From Deltaproteobacteria bacterium (lineage in GTDB: Bacteria > Bdellovibrionota > FAC87 > UBA2466), in NCBI GenBank assembly GCA_016196825.1, contig JACPWY010000015.1, positions 1-64,000 on the forward strand: 64,000 nucleotides of DNA. The letters are read 5' to 3'. Numbering within the stretch: the stretch's first letter is position 1; each line of letters starts with the position of its first letter. The notes beneath the pieces are model-generated. The model worked only from the letters and a program-made list of their open reading frames with translations. It was not told the DNA's origin and did no database searches. Of the stretch, positions 51,887 through 60,515 are shown piece by piece. Position numbers and translations under genes: made by a program.

Positions 51887-53092
51887 GTGTTTCTGACTGC
51901 GACTGAGATTCATGAGAGGGCGGTTCGTTGTGCCAAGCAGCTTAAGCGGTGCGAGGCGGAGATGATTGTGTGTTTTCAGTTGGTGCAACGGGCTTGCGTG
52001 TATCTGAAGTACGAGCAGCCGTCCTTGCATTTGTATGCGGTGAATGTGTTGGGGTTGTCGGAGGATCAGGCTTACCACTTCAAGCGAGTGGCTTTGAAGG
52101 CGTTGGAGATTCCGGAGATCCTGGCCGCTGTGAGAGGGGGTGTGTCTGTTTCCAAGATCCGGCGGGTGATGTCGGTGATTACGCCGGGAAACCAGGCGAT
52201 TTGGATTCAGAGAGTGAAGACGTTGTCGCAGGCGAGACTCGAACGCGAAGTGGCGCGGGCGAATCCTAAAGAATTGGTGAAAGATAAATTGAAGCCGTTG
52301 ACCGGTGAGCTTTATGAGGTCCACTGCAGTGTTCCCGTGCGGGTGCGGGAATTGATCGAGCGAGTGCAGGACTTGGAGTCGAAGCGTCTGAGACGGGGTG
52401 CGGATTTGGCGCAGGTGCTGGAGGTGAGTTTGGAAGTTTACCTGGAGAAGAACGATCCGTTGCGGCGGGCGAGGCGGGCGGAAGAAAGGGCGAAGAAGGT
52501 TGGTGGGGCGGGGGTGGGCGCGGGACTTGATGGGGGGGAAGGTGTCTCGACACATGAGGTGGGGAAATCCATTTCGAGACATGAAGTGTGGAAATCTGTC
52601 TCGAGAGAAACCTCGGGAGAGTTTAGCCCAAGGCAAAGCGCGGAGATTGTTGTCTCAAGACAAGGCGGTGGAAAGTCGGTCTCAGGACAGGGGTCTGGAG
52701 ACTCTATATCGAGACAAGTCATGGATATCGAGAAAGGTTATTCTCAAAGATCCGGCTCTGACGAGAAAGAGCAGAAAGGCCTGAATGGCGGGTCTGTCTC
52801 AAGACAGACTTGGGTTGGTGCCGCGCCACGCCGACGATCCAAGCCTGTGGCGAGGGTGATTCATAAGGTGGCTTTGCGAGATGACATGCAGTGTGTATTT
52901 CGCGATGAAAAGGGTGTTCGTTGTTTGAGCCGGCGATTCACGGAGCGGCATCATGTGATGTTGAGGGCCTATGGGGGGTCAGACACTGTTGGGAATCTGG
53001 TGACTTTGTGTAGTTCGCACCACGGTTATTTGCATCGGCGTGGGGCTTGGAGCGACCGGGTGAGGTTTGGTGATCATAAGAATCATTTATGA
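51887..53092 (+). CDS. HNH endonuclease-type protein with SRQ repeats
   Basis: 401 residues from GTG with RBS TAGGAGG. Residues 1-200 are helical. Residues about 220-310 contain repeated SRQ-type motifs (SISRHE, SVSRET, VVSRQG, SISRQV, SVSRQT) separated by Gly/Glu-rich spacers. At DNA level several of these are the dyad TGTCTC-AAGACA, including GTCTGTCTCAAGACAGAC at 52792-52809. The C-terminal HNH domain reads CVFRDEKGVRCLSRRF, RHHVMLRAYGGSD and NLVTLCSSHHGYLH. It may cut DNA; the low-complexity middle may be a DNA-repeat expansion. Confidence 0.8.
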   Translation: MFLTATEIHERAVRCAKQLKRCEAEMIVCFQLVQRACVYLKYEQPSLHLYAVNVLGLSEDQAYHFKRVALKALEIPEILAAVRGGVSVSKIRRVMSVITPGNQAIWIQRVKTLSQARLEREVARANPKELVKDKLKPLTGELYEVHCSVPVRVRELIERVQDLESKRLRRGADLAQVLEVSLEVYLEKNDPLRRARRAEERAKKVGGAGVGAGLDGGEGVSTHEVGKSISRHEVWKSVSRETSGEFSPRQSAEIVVSRQGGGKSVSGQGSGDSISRQVMDIEKGYSQRSGSDEKEQKGLNGGSVSRQTWVGAAPRRRSKPVARVIHKVALRDDMQCVFRDEKGVRCLSRRFTERHHVMLRAYGGSDTVGNLVTLCSSHHGYLHRRGAWSDRVRFGDHKNHL

Positions 53093-53136
53093 TGGAGGGA
53101 TATGGACAGTGATGTCGGGTGGTATAGGGTGGATTT

Positions 53137-54657
53137 ATGGGACCGAGCGAGCAAAAACCTGAGCATCGGCGGAGTATTTTGGCGGAGGTTGCGCTTGAGG
53201 CTGAGCTGGACGGTGCTAAGGCTCGCCATGCTGAATCCAAAGGCTCGGACCTTTCCTCTTCCCATAAAGATTTGAAAGTCCGTGAAGCTGTGTCCCTTCA
53301 ATTGGACACGGCTCCTGCGGAATTCGCCGAGTGGATGGCGGAGATTTCGGCCTTTTCGGATCGTTTTTTGAAATCTTTGAACGATCTTCCTGCCCATGAT
53401 CGAGAGTATTCGTTGGGTCGTGTGACAGCGCCTTTTGCCCAAGCCCCCACGCCGTTCGCCACTCTGCTTTCCGAGCTTGAATCCAATGTTCTGACCAAGG
53501 GCATGAATTCAGTCAGCGGCCGGTTCATGTCGTATGTCCCTGGCGGTGGTTTGCCGACGGCGGCGTTGGGGGATTTTTTGGCGGCTTTGACCAATCGGTA
53601 CACGGCGAATTATGGCGCGTGTATTCCGGGCGTAGAGATTGAGAATCAGTGTGTGGGTTGGCTGCGGGATTTGGTGGGGATGCCTTTGATGGCTTGGGGA
53701 GTGTTAACGAGTGGTGGGACCTTGGCGGCCCTGACTGCGCTTGTGGCGGCGAGGGATACGCGTGCGGCCGAGGAGTGGCGACGGGGCGTGGTCTATGTGA
53801 CTGATCAGGCGCACCATTCGATTGCGAAAGTTTTGAAGACAATTGGTCTGGTGGAAACGCCGGTGCGGGTGGTGGCGGTGGATTCTGAATTCAGGATGCT
53901 CGTGTCGGCTTTGGAAGATCAGATCACGGCCGATCGCCAAGAGGGCCTCAGTCCGTGGATCCTGTGCGCAACGGCCGGGACGACCAACACCGGCGCAGTC
54001 GATCCATTGCAGGAGTTGTCTCAAGTTGCGAAGCGTGAGGGGCTTTGGTTCCACATCGATGCGGCTTATGGCGGGTTTTTTCTGATGGCCGATCAGACCG
54101 GAGATCTTCTCAAGCCGTTGGGCCTTGCCGATTCCATTGTTCTTGATCCTCACAAAGGCCTGTTCTTGCCGTACGGCATTGGGGCCGTTCTTGTCCGGGA
54201 TGGCGCACATCTAAAAAACTCTTTTGCGTTCAATGCGGTATATCTCCATGACCTAGCGGGTGAGGCAGAGCTTTCGCCCTCTGACTTTTCAATCGAGGCC
54301 ACTCGGCACTTTCGGGCGTTGAGGCTTTGGTTGTCTTTGAAAGTTCATGGCACTGAGCGTTTTCGCAATGCTCTTGAAGAAAAGATTCTGCTGGCGCGTC
54401 ACGCATACGACCGTCTTTCCAGAATGCCTCTGATCGCCATGGGGCCTTACCCGCAATTGTCGTGCACGACGTTTCGGGTGGAGGGCGGTGACCCGCGTAC
54501 AAGGAACCTTCTAGACCATATCAATCGTCAAAAAGTCTCCGACAACAGCTCCACGCGTCTAGGTGGGAAACTCTTCCTACGACTTTGCATTTTGAGCTTT
54601 CGGACGCATCTCCAGGAAGTCGACGCCGCACTCGACGAAATCGAAAGATTTCGTTAA
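53137..54657 (+). CDS. PLP-dependent group II decarboxylase
   Basis: 506 residues. Core motifs: NSVSGRFMSYVPGGGLPTAALGDFLAALTNRYTANY, LTSGGTLAALTALVAAR, HHSIAKVLKTIGL, FHIDAAYGGFF, and LDPHKGLFLPYG with the PLP Lys at 340. Typical of pyridoxal-dependent (aromatic amino acid/glutamate-type) decarboxylases; the substrate is unknown. The N-terminal 60 residues are charged and not conserved, so the true start may be later. Confidence 0.88.
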   Translation: MGPSEQKPEHRRSILAEVALEAELDGAKARHAESKGSDLSSSHKDLKVREAVSLQLDTAPAEFAEWMAEISAFSDRFLKSLNDLPAHDREYSLGRVTAPFAQAPTPFATLLSELESNVLTKGMNSVSGRFMSYVPGGGLPTAALGDFLAALTNRYTANYGACIPGVEIENQCVGWLRDLVGMPLMAWGVLTSGGTLAALTALVAARDTRAAEEWRRGVVYVTDQAHHSIAKVLKTIGLVETPVRVVAVDSEFRMLVSALEDQITADRQEGLSPWILCATAGTTNTGAVDPLQELSQVAKREGLWFHIDAAYGGFFLMADQTGDLLKPLGLADSIVLDPHKGLFLPYGIGAVLVRDGAHLKNSFAFNAVYLHDLAGEAELSPSDFSIEATRHFRALRLWLSLKVHGTERFRNALEEKILLARHAYDRLSRMPLIAMGPYPQLSCTTFRVEGGDPRTRNLLDHINRQKVSDNSSTRLGGKLFLRLCILSFRTHLQEVDAALDEIERFR

Positions 54658-54683
54658 CCTTTCCTTTCCCCTAGGAGGTCACC

Positions 54684-56729
54684 ATGCGTTTCATCCTGAT
54701 TCTTTCGTTGATCGTCATGAGTCCCTTCGCGTTGGCCAGGCATAGGAAGGCCAAGGCCCCGAAACCGGCAAACAATCTGGGGGTTGATGTTGCGGCGATG
54801 GATCGAACGGTCAAGGCTTGCGACGATTTTTATCAGTTTGCCTGCGGCGAATGGATTAGGAAGACCGAAATTCCCGCTGGCTATTCGCGTTGGACGAGGA
54901 GCTTTAACGTTCTCAACGATAACAATCTGGCCACTCTGCGAGCGGTTCTTGAAAAATATGGCGAGGGTAAGCTGGAACCCAAGGTGAAGGACGCTGAGAA
55001 ACTGGGGGGCTACTACGCCTCGTGTTCCAAGCTCGAACAGGCGGAGAAGGGCGATAAGCAGGTCTTGCCTGGTCTGCTGGCGGAGGTCGAAAAGATTCAA
55101 AGCAAAGACGAACTTTTTACGAGTTTGGGAAGCTGGCAGAAACAGGGAGTGGGCGGCTTCTTTGGTTTCGGATCAGAACAAGACGCCAAGAACTCGACGA
55201 TGATGATCGGCGTGATTGATCGAGGCGGGATGGGGCTGCCGGAGCGGGAATACTATCTCGACCCCTCAGCGGAAAAGGAAAAGCTTCGTGGCCTGTATGT
55301 TGCTCATGTGGCCAAAATGCTTACGCTCGCCGGTACGCCTGAGAAGCCGGCCAGTGAGCAGGCTGCAATCATCATGAAGATCGAAACCGCGCTTGCTACC
55401 CATGCACTCAAAAAAGAAGACCGGCGCGATCCCAATAAGGTTTACCATCTGATTGGCGTTTCGGGGCTCAAAGAGCTCTCAGCCCCGGTCCCGTGGGATC
55501 GCTTCTTCGCCGCCATCGGCCAGGACAATCTCAAGGGCCTCAATGTGAGTGAGCCGGAATTCTTTAGGGCGCTGGGCACGCTCATCAACGAGACGGACCT
55601 GGCCGCTCTCAAGACCTACATGCGATGGCATATCATCCATTCGGTTGGGGCCTACCTCGGAAAGCGGTTTGTCGATGAGGATTTCAATTTTTATGGCAAG
55701 GCCCTCAAAGGCAAGAAAGAGCAGCTCCCTCGGTGGAAGACCTGCGTGGAGGCCACGACTGCGGCTTTGGGCGAGGCGCTGGGCGCGGCCTTTGTTCAGC
55801 TGAAATTCGCCGGAGATAGTAAGGCGGAGGCTCAGCGTCTGATCGGAAACATTCGAGCGGCCTTGGAAACCGATTTCGATCAACTTTCGTGGATGGACGA
55901 TGCCACACGAAAGAAGGCAAAAGAAAAGCTCGCAACGATTGTTTCGAAGATGGGCTACCCGGATCAGTTCCGCGATTACTCCAAAGTGGTGATCGATCGC
56001 GCACTTTTTGTGAAAAATGAACTCAGCGCGCGCGCCTTTGAATGGGAAAGAGGTCTCAAGAAGATTGGCAAGCCGGTCGATAGGGCTGAGTGGTTCATGC
56101 CTCCTCACATGGTGAATGCGTATTACAATCCAAATCTCAACGAGATCGTGTTTCCCGCGGGGATTTTGCAGACCCCATTCTTCCATTTCGCGGCGCCCCT
56201 TGCGAGTAACTATGGTGGCATCGGGATGGTGATTGGCCACGAGATCACCCATGGCTTCGACGATCAGGGGCGGCAATATGACGCTGAAGGGAATCTGAAA
56301 GACTGGTGGACCCCGCAATCCAGCCAGGCCTTCGATGAAAAGAAGGCGTGCCTCGTGAAACAGTATGATGGTTTTACAGTCGCGGGCGATGTTCACCTGA
56401 GCGGCGCCTTCACATTGGGTGAAAATATCGCCGATCTGGGTGGTCTCAAGCTCGCCCACGCCGCCTATCTCTTAGCTCGAAAGGGAACAAAGCCTGCCGG
56501 GACCGTTTCGGGCTTGACGGAAGAACAGCAGTTCTTCGTCTCCTTTGCCCAGGGTTGGTGTACGAAATCGACGCCGGAAGATGAGCGGATGCGAGCCGCA
56601 GTGGATCCCCACGCCAACCCTCGTTTCCGAGTGAATGGCGTGGTGCCCAACATGCCGCAATTTCAGACGGCGTTCTCGTGTCAATCCGGCCAGCCCATGG
56701 CCCCTGGGAAACACTGCGCAATCTGGTAA
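54684..56729 (+). CDS. pepO: M13-family zinc metallopeptidase
   Basis: 681 residues, RBS CTAGGAGG. Signal peptide MRFILILSLIVMSPFALAR. Zinc site H519-E-I-T-H523 in VIGHEITHGFDDQGRQYD, third ligand Glu580 in ENIADLGG. The N-terminus (DRTVKACDDFYQFACGEW) and the C-terminal HANPRFRVNGV...F, ending CAIW, complete the M13/neprilysin family. Secreted or periplasmic oligopeptidase. It follows the PLP gene by 26 bp. Confidence 0.95.
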   Translation: MRFILILSLIVMSPFALARHRKAKAPKPANNLGVDVAAMDRTVKACDDFYQFACGEWIRKTEIPAGYSRWTRSFNVLNDNNLATLRAVLEKYGEGKLEPKVKDAEKLGGYYASCSKLEQAEKGDKQVLPGLLAEVEKIQSKDELFTSLGSWQKQGVGGFFGFGSEQDAKNSTMMIGVIDRGGMGLPEREYYLDPSAEKEKLRGLYVAHVAKMLTLAGTPEKPASEQAAIIMKIETALATHALKKEDRRDPNKVYHLIGVSGLKELSAPVPWDRFFAAIGQDNLKGLNVSEPEFFRALGTLINETDLAALKTYMRWHIIHSVGAYLGKRFVDEDFNFYGKALKGKKEQLPRWKTCVEATTAALGEALGAAFVQLKFAGDSKAEAQRLIGNIRAALETDFDQLSWMDDATRKKAKEKLATIVSKMGYPDQFRDYSKVVIDRALFVKNELSARAFEWERGLKKIGKPVDRAEWFMPPHMVNAYYNPNLNEIVFPAGILQTPFFHFAAPLASNYGGIGMVIGHEITHGFDDQGRQYDAEGNLKDWWTPQSSQAFDEKKACLVKQYDGFTVAGDVHLSGAFTLGENIADLGGLKLAHAAYLLARKGTKPAGTVSGLTEEQQFFVSFAQGWCTKSTPEDERMRAAVDPHANPRFRVNGVVPNMPQFQTAFSCQSGQPMAPGKHCAIW

Positions 56730-56730
56730 A

Positions 56731-56904
56731 CTACCCCACAAACCACAGACGGTGAATGGTGTAGCCATCGTCGATGGGAAGGGCCCATTCGTCGGGCTCC
56801 ATCTCACCCTGTCCTGCGCGTGAGGCAACGTCCACGCGTTTCGACGCCTTCGCATGAACGGCCTTACGCGCTTTGCGCCGAGGTTTGGTTTTTCTTGTCT
56901 TCAT
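56731..56904 (-). CDS. Small basic protein
   Basis: 57 residues from ATG 56904 with a strong RBS (GGGGGAGGACGT). The first 30 residues are Lys/Arg-rich (MKTRKTKPRRKARKAVHAKA), the rest acidic to aromatic (ALPIDDGYTIHRLWFVG). The basic end may bind nucleic acid. No family recognised. It stops 1 bp after the peptidase gene. Confidence 0.55.
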   Translation of the reverse strand: MKTRKTKPRRKARKAVHAKASKRVDVASRAGQGEMEPDEWALPIDDGYTIHRLWFVG

Positions 56905-56997
56905 ACGTCCTCCCCCCAAGTTCAATTGCATTCGCTGGGCCAGGTTTTTTTCGCACAGGGCGGCTCGGGCGTGATGTGATTTGAAACGGTTGATGCG

Positions 56998-57831
56998 CTA
57001 GGCCACGAGGATCGTGACGAGGGTCGTGAGGAATGCAATGGAAGCGAGTAGCCAAAAGAGATTGAGACGTTCGAGCGTGCGTTCGAAATAGATCAGTGAG
57101 GGGTTTCGGTGGATCTCGCGGACTCCGCGCCAATAGAAAGTGATGGCGGCTCCCACGACGAGAAACGCCGTCCCCGTCATAAGGTGCTCTACGGGTTCGG
57201 CCGGAGCGAATGGGAGGAGATCAAAACTATAAAGTAGAACGAGAAGTGCTCCGACTCCCATCGAGAAAAATCCGATCAGCCGCACTCGGTCCACGTTGCG
57301 TCGGGCAAAGGTCTGCACCTCTTTAATGATCGGATGTGTCGGCGGCGCGAAGCGCTTCGTCGCCAGTAAATTGATCGTGAAAAGGGTGATAAAGGCTGCA
57401 GCGGAGAGCACGTAAACAACGATGAGAATAGTCGACGGAACGATGTACCCGGTGGCGCGCTGAATGAGATACGGGGTGACCGGAAGCAATGAGGCACCGA
57501 CGGTAGCGGCGTAGATCAGCCAGAAATCGCCGAGCCGAAAGAGAGCGTGGATGAGACTCTCGTCCTTTTCCGACACCACATAGGCCTTGTCGAAACGAAA
57601 GATCTGAAAGGTCTGGATTCCCAGAAAGAGAAATCCGAGGGCGGCCGCGAGATTGGAGAAAGGGGGCACGGAGTTGTGGGCGCCGAATAGTGCAAAGGCA
57701 TGGATGATTTGCCAAACGCCGATCGCGCAGGTGCACCCTGCCACCACTTTAATGAAGTTGATGCTCCAGTAGATGAGCCCCAAGACCTCATTCTCGCGAG
57801 GAGTGTCGCTGGGCAGCACATTGCGGGCCAT
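56998..57831 (-). CDS. Polytopic membrane protein
   Basis: 277 residues with about 7-8 helices. Charged loops are short (RFDKAYVVSEKDE). It is similar to no family I recognise. The start diverges from the 141-aa membrane protein gene, 100 bp apart. Confidence 0.75.
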   Translation of the reverse strand: MARNVLPSDTPRENEVLGLIYWSINFIKVVAGCTCAIGVWQIIHAFALFGAHNSVPPFSNLAAALGFLFLGIQTFQIFRFDKAYVVSEKDESLIHALFRLGDFWLIYAATVGASLLPVTPYLIQRATGYIVPSTILIVVYVLSAAAFITLFTINLLATKRFAPPTHPIIKEVQTFARRNVDRVRLIGFFSMGVGALLVLLYSFDLLPFAPAEPVEHLMTGTAFLVVGAAITFYWRGVREIHRNPSLIYFERTLERLNLFWLLASIAFLTTLVTILVA

Positions 57832-57930
57832 AATGGGTCAGTCTATCACGAGTCGGATAGCCCGACGACGGGCTCCCGGCTGGGTGTGCTATCATTGTCC
57901 TGCAATCCAACTTCATCTCAGGAGAACATC

Positions 57931-58356
57931 ATGATGGCTGACTTCATGCACGGCGTGAATATGAAACGGATGGTGATGGCGATGGTGGCCGTCTTTTTCA
58001 CCTACTGGGTCACGAGTATTCTCATCCACGGCGTTTGGCTCGAGCCGATGTACAAAGCAGCTCCGAGTCTGTGGCGCACCGATGCCGACATGCAACAGCA
58101 CATGCTGTGGTTAATCCTGGGGCATCTCGTGTTCGCCAAATACTTCACGTACATCTTCGCGAAGGGCTATGAAGGGCGCGGTCTCGGCGAAGGAGTTCGC
58201 TATGGCTTCGTGATGGGGGCCTTGAATGCTGCCGGGTGCTTAATTCAGTACGCCGTCTCTCCGATCTCGGGTCAGATGATTGCCTCGTGGGTCGGCGGCG
58301 GCATTGCACAGGGAATCCTCTGTGGTGTCGTGGTTTCGCTCGTGTATAAGAAGTGA
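57931..58356 (+). CDS. Small membrane protein, DUF1761-like
   Basis: 141 residues from ATG 57931 (AGGAG upstream). Four helices (AMVAVFFTYWVTSILIHGVW; MLWLILGHLVFAKYFTYIFA; and two near the C-terminus). Order and length recall DUF1761/DUF4199-type proteins. Function unknown. It precedes the copper oxidase gene by 50 bp on the same strand. Confidence 0.7.
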   Translation: MMADFMHGVNMKRMVMAMVAVFFTYWVTSILIHGVWLEPMYKAAPSLWRTDADMQQHMLWLILGHLVFAKYFTYIFAKGYEGRGLGEGVRYGFVMGALNAAGCLIQYAVSPISGQMIASWVGGGIAQGILCGVVVSLVYKK

Positions 58357-58406
58357 GTAGGCACGAAAGCTCCCTAGTCTGTTGAATCTGGAGTAGGATA
58401 GGGCCG

Positions 58407-60500
58407 ATGAAATCGTTCGCGATTTTTGCTTCGATTTGGCCACTCCTCGCGTGGAGCCAGACCGTCCACTACGACCTCACGGCTCGTCGTCAACGCCTGG
58501 ATATGAGCGGGCGGGGCCCAGTCGATTTTCCGATAGCGATCAACGGTTCGGTGCCGGCGCCCACATTGGAATTTACGGAGGGTGATCAGGCCGAGATTGT
58601 GGTGAAGAACGATCTCCCCGATGAGGAGCTCTCCGTGCACTGGCACGGCCTTCTTCTCCCGAACCCGATGGATGGAGTCCCCTATGTGACCACTCCCAGC
58701 ATCCACAGCGGCGAAAGCCTCACCTATCGATTCCCGCTGAGGCAGAGCGGAACCTATTGGTATCATTCCCACACCGAATATCAGGAGCAGCAGGGGGTGT
58801 ATGGCGCCATCGTCATCAAGCCGAAGAAGGAGGTGTTCGCGGCGGCGAAGGATGTGGTGGCCGTGATCAGCGACTGGTCCGATGAACCGGGTGCTACGAT
58901 CATAAGGAATTTGAGAAAGGATGGCGACTACTACCTCTATAAGAAGGGAACCATGCGGTCTTATTGGGGCGCTCTTAAGGAGAATTCGCTGGGAAATTTT
59001 CTCTCCAATGAATGGATACGGATGGGCGGGATGGATCTGTCCGACGTAGGTTACGACGCCTTTTTGATCAATGGTCGGCGGGAGAGTCAGCTGGTCGCCG
59101 CCAAAAAAGGGGAGACGGTGCGCGTTCGCCTGATCAACGCGGGGGCCTCGAGCTATTTCCATGTGGGTCTTGCGGGCCTGCCGTTTCGGGTGATCGCCGC
59201 TGACGGTCTTCCTGTTGTGCCTATCGACGCGCGCGAAATTCTCATGGGGATGGCGGAGACCTATGATCTTGTGTTTCAGCTCCCCGATCAATTGAGTTAC
59301 GAGCTTAGGGCGACGGCCCAGGACGGCACCGGATTTGCGAGCGCGTGGATCGGTGATGGAGAAAAACGCCCGGCTCCCGATCGTGCCCCGCCGTCTCTTT
59401 ATGAAAAGATGGAGCACGGTCATCACGGCGGTCATGGTGGCGGCTCTAAGGGTGAGTATGGTGCTCATGGCGGCGTCCCCAGCCATGGTGAACACACGAC
59501 TCATGCTGAGCATGCTTCTCACGCCCAACACATGGGGCATGGCCCCGATTCCGCGATGGGGCCGGTCACTGTGGATCGTTTAGAGAACCCGGCGCCATCT
59601 CAGTTCCCCGCCGATAGCCATTTCACCGAGCTCAAGCTCGTTCTCAACGGTGATATGTTTCGGTACATCTGGCATATCAACGGCCGCGCCATTTTTGAAG
59701 AGCGCAATATCGAGGTGAAAGAGGGAGACGTTGTTCGTTTCATCTTCGAGAACCAATCGATGATGCATCACCCGATGCATCTGCATGGCCATTTTTTCCG
59801 AGTGGTCACTGAAGCCGGGCCCACGTCCCCGATCAAACACACCGTCGATGTCCCACCGCACGGAACTCGCGTGATCGAATTTCGAGCCAACGAGCCGGGC
59901 CTGTGGATGCTTCACTGCCACAATCTGTACCACATGCACAGTGGTATGGCCCGAGTGGTGAAATACATGAGCTATGAGCCGCGGACCGAGGTGCTTCAGC
60001 ACGCGGCTCACGATCCCCACAACCACGATCACCTCTACACGATGGGTTCACTTGAAGGGGCTAGCAACCACGCCCAGCTCCACTACCGAATTTCATCGAC
60101 ATGGAACGAAATGGAGCTTCGGCTCGAAGCCCGCGAACGTTCCGGCTGGGACGGTGAAGGTGATCTGTTTCTCAGGCGTTGGATAGGAAACTATTTGAGC
60201 TTTTTCGCGGGCGCGACAACGGTCGACAGAACCTTCCGCGGCCTTTTAGGCGTGTCCTATCTGTTGCCGTTTCTTCTGAAGACCCAACTGTCTATCGATA
60301 CTCAAGGGGAATTTCGGCTCGACCTCGCGAGAAAGTTCCAATGGACCTCGACGATATTCACTGAGGTCGATGTGACGCTCCGACAAACGCTCGAATCGGA
60401 ATTCGAGGTGTCGCTCCTCTACGGCCCCGTCTGGTGGTGGGCCGCCGGCCTCATGGTCACGGAGTCCAGTGTGGGCGCCGGGGCGCGAATCCAATTCTAG
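58407..60500 (+). CDS. CopA-type multicopper oxidase with C-terminal barrel-like domain
   Basis: 697 residues. The oxidase region (1-520) has the copper motifs H78-W-H80, YWYH120-S-H122, HHPMHLHGH (454-462) and H503-C-H505 (MLHCHNLYHM). Residues about 336-378 are a His/Gly-rich metal-binding insertion. The last about 150 residues (LHYRISSTWNEMELRLEARER, FLLKTQLSIDTQGEFRLDLARKFQW, ending RIQF) resemble the CopB outer membrane barrel. CopA and CopB are normally separate proteins, so this looks like a fusion. It would oxidise Cu(I) or tolerate excess copper in the periplasm/outer membrane. Confidence 0.88.
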   Translation: MKSFAIFASIWPLLAWSQTVHYDLTARRQRLDMSGRGPVDFPIAINGSVPAPTLEFTEGDQAEIVVKNDLPDEELSVHWHGLLLPNPMDGVPYVTTPSIHSGESLTYRFPLRQSGTYWYHSHTEYQEQQGVYGAIVIKPKKEVFAAAKDVVAVISDWSDEPGATIIRNLRKDGDYYLYKKGTMRSYWGALKENSLGNFLSNEWIRMGGMDLSDVGYDAFLINGRRESQLVAAKKGETVRVRLINAGASSYFHVGLAGLPFRVIAADGLPVVPIDAREILMGMAETYDLVFQLPDQLSYELRATAQDGTGFASAWIGDGEKRPAPDRAPPSLYEKMEHGHHGGHGGGSKGEYGAHGGVPSHGEHTTHAEHASHAQHMGHGPDSAMGPVTVDRLENPAPSQFPADSHFTELKLVLNGDMFRYIWHINGRAIFEERNIEVKEGDVVRFIFENQSMMHHPMHLHGHFFRVVTEAGPTSPIKHTVDVPPHGTRVIEFRANEPGLWMLHCHNLYHMHSGMARVVKYMSYEPRTEVLQHAAHDPHNHDHLYTMGSLEGASNHAQLHYRISSTWNEMELRLEARERSGWDGEGDLFLRRWIGNYLSFFAGATTVDRTFRGLLGVSYLLPFLLKTQLSIDTQGEFRLDLARKFQWTSTIFTEVDVTLRQTLESEFEVSLLYGPVWWWAAGLMVTESSVGAGARIQF

Positions 60501-60515
60501 GGCAAATACTTCAAA

